DNA of 5,296 bases. It comes from JBDRGC01 sp043818215. Lineage in GTDB: Bacteria; Chloroflexota; Anaerolineae; Anaerolineales; UBA11858. The stretch covers positions 1 to 5,296 of the forward strand of contig JBDRGC010000179.1 of NCBI GenBank assembly GCA_043818215.1. The letters are read 5' to 3'. Positions 1 to 3,881 of this stretch are shown here, in pieces. The notes below the pieces were generated by a model. It saw only the letters and a program-made list of their open reading frames with translations. It was not told the DNA's origin and did no database searches. The translations under genes and the position numbers were made by a program. The stretch's first letter is position 1. Every line of letters begins with the position of its first letter.

Positions 1-436
1 GATCGCGGGAATCCCAATCTCTTATAGCCTGGAGTATTTGTTCATCAGGAAACCGTCTTTTTCTTCCAGGCTTTTTTCTACTCTTCGGTGGTCTGCTCTC
101 GTTATTCTTGTTCGGATATTTCAGAACTGGGGGGCGAGGTACTACTGGCTCGTCGGGTGGTTGACATATATTATCGTTTCTCTGACTGACCACATAATCC
201 TCGATTCGTTTTCTCTTCTGGTTTACTTGCATCGAGTCCTGACGCCGTTTCTCCACCTGGATTCGGACAGAGAAAACCAGACTCACAAAGGATGAAATGC
301 ATAATAATGCCATCACCCAGACTATCTCATATCCATACTTTTCTGTGACAATTGAATATATCCAATAGGCCAGAACGCTAAGAGTTATCCCAATCGCCAA
401 GAGTAATACGCTAATCAATAATTTATGTTTTAACAT
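1..436 (-). CDS. Two-TM membrane protein with basic C-terminal tail (3' end cut off by window)
   Basis: Reading from ATG at 436-434, the frame stays open for 145 codons to the window edge, so the C-terminus is missing. A strong ribosome-binding site, AAAAAAGGAG, lies four bases upstream at 441-450. Residues about 5-28 and 36-57 are hydrophobic and look like two membrane segments with a short loop between. A charged, possibly helical stretch (58-90), a proline-rich linker (92-117) and a very basic run (118-128, SRKKPGRKRR) follow. The last visible residues, FPDEQILQAIRDWDSRD, look like the first helix of a small helix-turn-helix-type domain; that is inference. The N-terminus is hydrophobic with a lysine and histidine cluster at residues 3-5, so the tail is probably cytoplasmic. 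I do not recognise the family. It is divergent from the excisionase-like genes and is probably the first element gene reading leftwards. Plus-strand frames here are shadows. Confidence 0.75.
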   Translation of the reverse strand, partial: MLKHKLLISVLLLAIGITLSVLAYWIYSIVTEKYGYEIVWVMALLCISSFVSLVFSVRIQVEKRRQDSMQVNQKRKRIEDYVVSQRNDNICQPPDEPVVPRPPVLKYPNKNNESRPPKSRKKPGRKRRFPDEQILQAIRDWDSRD

Positions 437-702
437 TTTTCTCCTTTTTTATTGATTTCCGTACTCCCGGGCTAACTCGGCGTATTCTAGTTTGATATAC
501 AAAATCGGTATGGATGGATCTGGCGATATTCTACAGCTACAGATTGGTGTCCGGAATTACTTTTACAAATCCGTACACTATGTCGGACAGCTTCCAGACT
601 TGGATGTGTTAGAAATGGATCAACTTTTTTTGGGGTGGATTTATCGTGAAGATCACAACCAATACTCGTAGTAGGTAGAGCTTACTTGCAGGAGATTTCG
701 CA
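437..702. other. Divergent intergenic region
   Basis: This spacer separates the leftward membrane-protein gene from the rightward excisionase-like gene and should carry promoters for both. On the minus strand a TAGAAT -10-like hexamer (484-489) is present without a good -35. I find no convincing plus-strand promoter. It contains one short plus-strand open frame, listed separately. No strong terminator or long repeat is visible. Confidence 0.5.
510..671 (+). CDS. Possible 53-aa hypothetical protein
   Basis: An open frame begins at ATG 510 (MDGSGDILQLQIG...) and ends at TAG 669-671, 31 bases before the excisionase-like gene and on the same strand. The frame is open further upstream, from 456, so it could also be the tail of a decayed longer gene. 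The translation is mixed hydrophobic and acidic and looks protein-like (it ends ...FLGWIYREDHNQYS), but no domain is recognisable. There is no Shine-Dalgarno sequence before ATG 510; a TATACA hexamer at 496-501 would allow an almost leaderless transcript, which is speculation. It could equally be chance coding. Confidence 0.3.
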   Translation: MDGSGDILQLQIGVRNYFYKSVHYVGQLPDLDVLEMDQLFLGWIYREDHNQYS

Positions 703-924
703 ATGATGTATACAAATGACCAAATCCAAATACCAGCCTATTCGATCCGCTTACTTACCGGAAATGAAGTGGCTAACATACTCAATATTTCTCGTGCTTT
801 TGCTTATCGATTGATGAAAGAAGGGACAATCCCCACAGTAAGAATAGGTAGTGCAGTTCGTGTACGTTATGAGAGCTTACAAATGTTCATAGATGAAAAC
901 ACAGTCATTGCGCGTATCAGCTAG
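703..924 (+). CDS. Excisionase-family wHTH DNA-binding protein 1
   Basis: A 73-residue protein made almost entirely of one MerR/Xis-like winged-helix domain. Residues 17-41 (LLTGNEVANILNIS..., ending in KEG) form the helix-turn-helix that begins this fold, residues 43-55 (IPTVRIGSAVRVR) form the wing, and residues 57-65 are a closing helix. Members act as recombination directionality factors or as small repressors, binding DNA near attachment sites or promoters. The start is supported by AGGAG at 690-694, eight bases before ATG 703; a second ATG follows at 706. It shares 28 of 51 aligned residues with the protein at 1298-1513 and lies upstream of the integrase. Seen: the fold signature and the paralogy. 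Inferred: a role in excision or in control of the element. Which of the two paralogues is the true excisionase cannot be said. Confidence 0.88.
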   Translation: MMYTNDQIQIPAYSIRLLTGNEVANILNISRAFAYRLMKEGTIPTVRIGSAVRVRYESLQMFIDENTVIARIS

Positions 925-974
925 ACCGTGTCCAAGTGTAAATGTAGGTTTTTGATTTCCTGATAGGACGGCGG

Positions 975-1136
975 ATGATGGTTGGTAGTAACTCAGTGCT
1001 GTTCAGTTCTAAAAAATATGGGTCTGTTTCATCTTGGTTGCAACAGGTGACTGACCCCCTACGCACACTCCACCCTGCGGGCACTCCGCTGATATCCCCC
1101 AAGGAGACGCTAATCGGGACTATGCTTAAAACATAA
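975..1136 (+). CDS. Possible 53-aa hypothetical protein
   Basis: An open frame from ATG 975 (MMVGSNSVLFSSKKYG...) to TAA 1134-1136, with AGGA at 965-968, six bases upstream, as a fair ribosome-binding site. It lies between the two excisionase-like genes on their strand. The translation is Ser/Thr/Pro-rich with no hydrophobic core or known motif, and a GC-rich patch with an imperfect hairpin lies inside it, so it may be a fragment of an old insertion rather than a gene. I do not recognise it. Confidence 0.25.
   Translation: MMVGSNSVLFSSKKYGSVSSWLQQVTDPLRTLHPAGTPLISPKETLIGTMLKT
1020..1057. repeat. Imperfect hairpin in GC-rich patch
   Basis: GGGTC at 1020-1024 is complementary to GACCC at 1053-1057, and inside it CTGTT at 1024-1028 is complementary to AACAG at 1042-1046 (C1024 can pair in only one of them). 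The two arms are separated on the right by an unpaired stretch. Such GGGTC...GACCC palindromes are seen in dispersed REP-like sequences, but one copy proves nothing. Confidence 0.3.
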
Positions 1137-1165
1137 CTTTACAGTATGCTCGTATGTTTTAGTTT

Positions 1166-1200
1166 ATAACATTAGATCATCTGGATGCAGAGAATGTTAT
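1166..1200. repeat. Perfect 8-bp inverted repeat with 19-base spacer
   Basis: ATAACATT at 1166-1173 is the exact reverse complement of AATGTTAT at 1193-1200. Part of its spacer, ATCTGGATGCA at 1179-1189, recurs with one mismatch as ATCTGGTTGCA at 1213-1223, a 34-base step. It lies about 100-130 bases before the second excisionase-like gene. It could be a binding site for one of the small wHTH proteins or an integrase arm site; no long T-run follows, so it is not a terminator. Confidence 0.4.
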
Positions 1201-1232
1201 TTTACTGCCTCGATCTGGTTGCATGCCAATAC

Positions 1233-1272
1233 CGATAAACCAGTATCCATAATCATGAATAGATACTTATCG
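1233..1272. promoter_or_regulatory. Operator-like inverted repeat before second excisionase-like gene
   Basis: AGTATC at 1242-1247 pairs with GATACT at 1262-1267, and outside it CGATA at 1233-1237 pairs with TATCG at 1268-1272, giving 11 pairs with a four-base bulge on the left. A further small stem, CGTTA 1271-1275 with TAACG 1283-1287, reaches into the ribosome-binding site ACGGAG (1285-1290). The position, ending 25 bases before ATG 1298, suits an operator or a structured mRNA leader. Function is inferred. Confidence 0.4.
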
Positions 1273-1297
1273 TTAGGTCTGATAACGGAGAATAGCT

Positions 1298-1513
1298 ATG
1301 GGAATTACTAGTACTACTAATCACCTTCAAGAAAAACTATTGAAAGCAGCTGAGGTTGCCGAAACTCTTAATGTTAGCCAGGCAATGGCATATAAGTTGA
1401 TGCAAACGTATGCAATCCCTACCGTACGCATTGGCTCAGTCAGGCGCGTTCGACCCATTGATTTACAGGGGTACATCAATGACAACCTCACATCCCGGAT
1501 GGTTGGAAAATGA
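1298..1513 (+). CDS. Excisionase-family wHTH DNA-binding protein 2
   Basis: A 71-residue protein with the same single winged-helix domain as the product of 703-924. The HTH covers about residues 14-38 (KLLKAAEVAETLNVSQAMAY...), the wing 40-52 (IPTVRIGSVRRVR), and a last helix 54-62. The shared core IPTVRIGS is identical in both. Directionality factors of this type bind near attachment sites and bend DNA to favour excision; others repress. The start at ATG 1298 is supported by ACGGAG at 1285-1290, seven bases upstream. The next gene on the strand, after 125 bases, is the integrase, so position favours this copy as the one working with it. Inverted repeats just upstream suggest self- or cross-regulation by this protein or its paralogue (inference). 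Confidence 0.88.
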   Translation: MGITSTTNHLQEKLLKAAEVAETLNVSQAMAYKLMQTYAIPTVRIGSVRRVRPIDLQGYINDNLTSRMVGK

Positions 1514-1530
1514 CTCAAAGATACTATATT
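1503..1530 (+). promoter_or_regulatory. Candidate integrase promoter
   Basis: TTGGAA at 1503-1508 (4/6 to TTGACA) and TATATT at 1525-1530 (5/6 to TATAAT) are separated by 16 bases. The -35 lies in the last codons of the second excisionase-like gene. Transcription would begin near 1537, leaving a leader of about 100 bases before the integrase ATG. That leader contains TTGGTA (1556-1561) complementary to TACCAA (1578-1583). Confidence 0.35.
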
Positions 1531-1606
1531 GCGCAAAATAGATTTCTAGGTACAATTGGTATCGAAGCATGGAACCTTACCAACTTTATATCGGGTACTA
1601 GAGTCA

Positions 1607-1639
1607 CCTTTCCTAAACACATGAAAGGAGTTTAGGAAA
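1607..1639 (+). promoter_or_regulatory. Alternative hairpins around the integrase ribosome-binding site
   Basis: TTTCCTAAAC at 1609-1618 is the exact reverse complement of GTTTAGGAAA at 1630-1639. In that hairpin the Shine-Dalgarno AAAGGAG (1624-1630) sits almost wholly in an 11-base loop and the A of the start codon closes the stem. A second pairing, CCTTTC 1607-1612 with GAAAGG 1623-1628, would instead bury the Shine-Dalgarno; the two share bases 1609-1612 and exclude each other. As DNA, the same palindrome could be an operator. Complementarity is seen; a switching role is inferred. Confidence 0.5.
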
Positions 1640-2877
1640 TGGAAAAAAAACGCGCGCATAACGAAGGAACAATCTATCAACGTTCCAACGGCAAATGGCG
1701 AGCCCAGGTAAGCATCAATGGGCGGCGATTGAGTTATACTGCCAAGACAAAGAAAGAAGGTTTAGCCTGGATCCGTGAAACCAACAACCAGATAGATAAA
1801 GGCCTGACATACAAAGGGGCTGATACTACGCTTGAAGAATTTCTGACTGACTGGATAGACATGGTCGAATCTTCAAGATCCAAAGGTACTTTCTCCTTAT
1901 ATCGATGGACAGTCCAAAAGCGAATCAACCCATATATTGGCCACATTAAGCTGATGGATCTAAGACCTGATCTCGTGCAATGTTTCTACCACCAATTACT
2001 GATAGAAGGTTGTAGTAACCATGCGGTTCATGTTACCCACAAAACACTAAGGGTGGCTCTGAACCACGCTATCAAACTTGGATTAATCGGAAGAAACCCT
2101 TGTTCAGGTACGACCCCACCAAAGCCCAAGCAAACCGAGATGAAGTTCTTCGATGAAATTCAGGTCAGGGTATTGTTGGATAAAGCCCAAGCCATAAGGG
2201 ACAGATTCTATCCCCTCTACTATTTGGCAGTACACACCGGTATGAGGCAGGCAGAACTGATCGGCTTGAAGTGGGAAGATGTCGATTGGGAACGCAGAAC
2301 AATCCAGGTCAAGCGGCAGGTTAGGCATTTCAAAGGAGGTGGCTACACCTTCACGATGCCTAAGTCAAAGAGCGGAAAACGGACGATCATTCTCGGTAAG
2401 CGAGCTGTAGAAGTCCTTCGTGAACACCAGAATGATCAGCAACGACTCATCGAAGCTATTGGAGAAGAATGGGTTGATCTGGATATTATTTTCGCATCAA
2501 ATGTCGGTACACCGGTAACAGCTAATAATCTTAGGAGAGCCTTTAGAAGACTCCTGAAAGCATCAGAACTACCTAAAATCCGTTTTCACGATCTGAGGCA
2601 TACTGCAGCCTCTCTCATGCTCAATCATGGCATTCCTGTACTAATCGCATCCGGAAGATTGGGGCATTCCAAGCCCAGCGTTACAATGGATGTCTATGGA
2701 CATCTAATACCGAGTAAACAAGAAGAGGCGGCTGAATTGATGGACAGTTTGCTATCTCCAGATGCTGACACAACGACCCCCAAATTGCACCTGGATTGCA
2801 CCGAAACCGAGTCTGATCAAACAAAAAAGACCCAAGATACCGTCGTATCTGGGTCTTTCTTTTGGCTCCTCGGGTAG
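1639..2877 (+). CDS. int: Tyrosine recombinase / site-specific integrase
   Basis: A 412-residue phage-type integrase that cuts and rejoins DNA through a 3'-phosphotyrosine intermediate to insert and excise the element. Order of domains: an N-terminal arm-binding domain (about 9-55, GTIYQRSNGKWRAQVSI), a helical core-binding domain (about 63-150) and a catalytic domain (about 170-360). The catalytic set is complete: Arg203 (TGMRQAELIGL), Lys242 (MPKSKSGKR), His317 and Arg320 (HDLRHTA), His343 (LGHS) and nucleophile Tyr353 (MDVYGHL). The start is supported by AAAGGAG at 1624-1630, eight bases before ATG. After residue 360 a polar tail of about 50 residues is encoded by the terminator and then the tRNA 3' end; the last residues, WLLG, and the stop are within the tRNA gene. 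It appears intact. The target is therefore tRNA-Asn (inferred from the overlap). Confidence 0.97.
   Translation: MEKKRAHNEGTIYQRSNGKWRAQVSINGRRLSYTAKTKKEGLAWIRETNNQIDKGLTYKGADTTLEEFLTDWIDMVESSRSKGTFSLYRWTVQKRINPYIGHIKLMDLRPDLVQCFYHQLLIEGCSNHAVHVTHKTLRVALNHAIKLGLIGRNPCSGTTPPKPKQTEMKFFDEIQVRVLLDKAQAIRDRFYPLYYLAVHTGMRQAELIGLKWEDVDWERRTIQVKRQVRHFKGGGYTFTMPKSKSGKRTIILGKRAVEVLREHQNDQQRLIEAIGEEWVDLDIIFASNVGTPVTANNLRRAFRRLLKASELPKIRFHDLRHTAASLMLNHGIPVLIASGRLGHSKPSVTMDVYGHLIPSKQEEAAELMDSLLSPDADTTTPKLHLDCTETESDQTKKTQDTVVSGSFFWLLG
2826..2863. terminator. Bidirectional terminator inside the integrase 3' end
   Basis: AAAGACCCAAGATAC at 2826-2840 pairs with GTATCTGGGTCTTT at 2845-2858 around a CGTC loop, with one bulged base. 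On the plus strand the stem is followed by CTTTT (2859-2863); on the minus strand it ends in a run of six T (complement of 2823-2828). Minus-strand transcripts reach it just after the tRNA CCA end, so it should terminate tRNA-Asn and any read-through from the phosphoesterase. It is translated as integrase residues about 396-407. Confidence 0.85.
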
Positions 2878-2938
2878 GACTCGAACCTACAACCTAGCGG
2901 TTAACAGCCGCTCGCTCTGCCAATTGAGCTACCGAGGA
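2863..2938. other. Attachment site region (element-chromosome junction)
   Basis: The integrase reading frame ends inside the 3' end of the tRNA gene (2863-2877 shared), the position where tRNA-targeting tyrosine recombinases leave their att core. The core must lie in the 3' part of the tRNA so that integration restores the gene; it often reaches the T-loop or anticodon loop, but its extent cannot be fixed without the partner site, which is outside the window. Confidence 0.7.
2863..2938 (-). tRNA. trnN: tRNA-Asn (GUU)
   Basis: Read on the minus strand the gene folds into a full cloverleaf: acceptor TCCTCGG/CCGAGGA, D arm GCTC/GAGC, anticodon stem AGCGG/CCGCT with loop CTGTTAA, T arm GTAGG/CCTAC with loop TTCGAGT, discriminator G and an encoded CCA at 2865-2863. 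The anticodon GTT (2905-2903) reads asparagine codons. All stems pair without mismatch. It has its own promoter just upstream, follows the phosphoesterase gene on the same strand, and its 3' end overlaps the convergent integrase gene by 15 bases including CCA. The 3' end may be element-derived after integration. Confidence 0.98.
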
Positions 2939-2948
2939 ATGCGGGGGG

Positions 2949-2977
2949 ATTATAAACGTAAGCCAGAGGCATGTCAA
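2949..2977 (-). promoter_or_regulatory. Consensus sigma70 promoter of tRNA-Asn
   Basis: On the minus strand TTGACA (2977-2972) and TATAAT (2954-2949) both match the consensus fully, with an optimal 17-base spacer. Transcription should begin near 2942, a few bases before the tRNA 5' end, and a run of C follows the -10 box. It starts only 17 bases after the phosphoesterase stop codon. Confidence 0.92.
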
Positions 2978-2993
2978 GAAAAAACGGCTCGCG

Positions 2994-3869
2994 TCAGACA
3001 CGCACTTCGATTTCTACCTGTGCCCCCGGGGGGAAGGGAGATGGCCCCCGCTCGAAGTGGAATCCCGCCGCACCGGCGTGTCCACCACCCCCAAATTGGC
3101 ACGCTATCTTCGAAACATCCACCTCGGCGGAATACAAGGTCACAAAGGTGGTCAGCCTCCCATTTTGAACACTATCCATGTAACAATAAGCGATTCGATA
3201 CCCCATGTTGCGAATTTGCTGGCCAATATCGCCAGAGCCGTGGAGGTTGACTGCCAGAGTGGGGTAGCCCTCGAAACTAACTGGGAAACCGCAGCTGGTG
3301 ATACTGCGGTGAATCTCACGCAATCTAGCTTCCCGCAATATTTCCCCTTGTGCGATGATTCGTGAGACTGTCTTTGTATCATTATCTAATAGAGGAACCC
3401 AAAATTTGTCGTTGCGAGGATGGGTGTTCAGTTGGTGGAGACCTTCGTTGAAGGAGCCAGTATCCGCCTCGGCCCAACGCCAGATGTCGCGGTCGCCAAT
3501 CAATACTATTGCCCGGGGTATGGGTTGGTCGGGGAAGAAGTATTTCCACGTGAGCACGCAGGCGGCCTCGCGCGTGTCTCGAATACCCGGCCACTCGGAT
3601 GCGATCTCGGCCAGCTCGTCGATAGCGGATTTGTGGTGATCGATCCAGGTGAACTGGTGGTAGGCTGCCAGACGCTGCATGTCCTCGCGGGGGAGCGAAA
3701 AATCGACCACGATGATCTGCTCGGAAACGAGTACCTGCTCCAGGGGGAGGAAGTTGCCGTAATCCATTTCGTATAGCTGCACATCTGCGCCCAGGGCACG
3801 GCGCACAATGGCTGCCGATGCGCGTCCGTCGGCGTCGTTGTGGTGTAGGCAGAGTGTTTGCATATTCAT
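2994..3869 (-). CDS. DHH-DHHA1 family phosphoesterase
   Basis: A 291-residue cytoplasmic protein of the DHH superfamily, Mn2+-dependent enzymes that hydrolyse short oligoribonucleotides, cyclic-dinucleotide products or related phosphoesters. Motifs in order: HNDADG (10-15), VVDFS (54-58), the signature DHH (77-79, WIDHHK), GDRDIW (125-130), and the DHHA1 substrate-binding motif GGGGHAGAAGF (260-270). All metal-ligand motifs are present. It is shorter than typical NrnA and NrnB proteins but carries both domains. The exact substrate cannot be read from sequence. It begins 12 bases after the site-2 protease stop, so the two are probably cotranscribed. Start choice: ATG 3869-3867 has GCGGGA only two bases ahead, whereas the in-frame ATG at 3863-3861 has that G-rich site at better spacing, so the true protein may start two residues later (MQTLCLHH). 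No clear terminator follows it before the tRNA promoter. Confidence 0.92.
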   Translation of the reverse strand: MNMQTLCLHHNDADGRASAAIVRRALGADVQLYEMDYGNFLPLEQVLVSEQIIVVDFSLPREDMQRLAAYHQFTWIDHHKSAIDELAEIASEWPGIRDTREAACVLTWKYFFPDQPIPRAIVLIGDRDIWRWAEADTGSFNEGLHQLNTHPRNDKFWVPLLDNDTKTVSRIIAQGEILREARLREIHRSITSCGFPVSFEGYPTLAVNLHGSGDIGQQIRNMGYRIAYCYMDSVQNGRLTTFVTLYSAEVDVSKIACQFGGGGHAGAAGFHFERGPSPFPPGAQVEIEVRV

Positions 3870-3881
3870 TCCCGCAGATTT

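Larger units (their letters stand above)
925..1297. other. Repeat-rich spacer between the two excisionase-like genes
   Basis: This 373-base stretch has no confident gene. Its first part (925-1136) holds a doubtful 53-codon frame and a GC-rich patch (about 1040-1110) that stands out from its AT-rich surroundings. Its second part (1137-1290) is AT-rich and dense in inverted and direct repeats, listed separately, directly in front of the second excisionase-like gene. It could hold that gene's promoter and operators and binding sites for the small DNA-binding proteins. A minus-strand open frame at 917-1102 starts at TTG with no ribosome-binding site and is not accepted. Confidence 0.6.
1..2877 (+). 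mobile_element. Integrase end of a tRNA-Asn-integrated element (partial)
   Basis: The integrase gene abuts and overlaps the 3' end of a tRNA gene and is preceded by two excisionase-like proteins, the usual order of the recombination module in integrative elements and prophages. The stretch is AT-richer than the protease and phosphoesterase genes beyond the tRNA. The right boundary is in the tRNA 3' part; the left boundary is not in the window, since no convincing second copy of the tRNA 3' end is seen. There are no recognisable phage structural, conjugation or defence genes, so phage, ICE or satellite cannot be told apart here. Seen: gene order and tRNA overlap. Inferred: that the element is intact or mobile. 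Confidence 0.8.

Noticed and set aside
146..160. A stretch resembling the tRNA-Asn 3' end (TGGCTCGTCGGGTGG), as a candidate second att site
   Set aside because: It has one mismatch and one missing base over about 15 positions, the similarity does not extend, and it lies inside the coherent membrane-protein frame, so chance is likelier.
38..295. Plus-strand 85-codon open frame
   Set aside because: It is antisense to the membrane-protein gene at 436-1, which has a strong ribosome-binding site and sensible domain composition; this frame has neither.
917..1102. Minus-strand 61-codon open frame
   Set aside because: It begins at TTG with no ribosome-binding site and shows no recognisable domain.
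1166..1200. Inverted repeat considered as a terminator of the upstream transcript
   Set aside because: The stem is AT-rich with a 19-base loop and no clean T-run follows, so a protein-binding site is the better reading.
2986..3004. Possible terminator after the phosphoesterase (GCGT/ACGC stem then T-run on the minus strand)
   Set aside because: Only four base pairs, separated from the T-run by several bases; too weak, and transcripts would in any case be stopped at 2826-2858.
2762..3250. Plus-strand 162-codon frame crossing the tRNA
   Set aside because: Its translation includes the familiar artefact of a reverse-complement tRNA (GRTRTYNLAVNSRSLCQLSYRG) and it overlaps integrase, tRNA and phosphoesterase.
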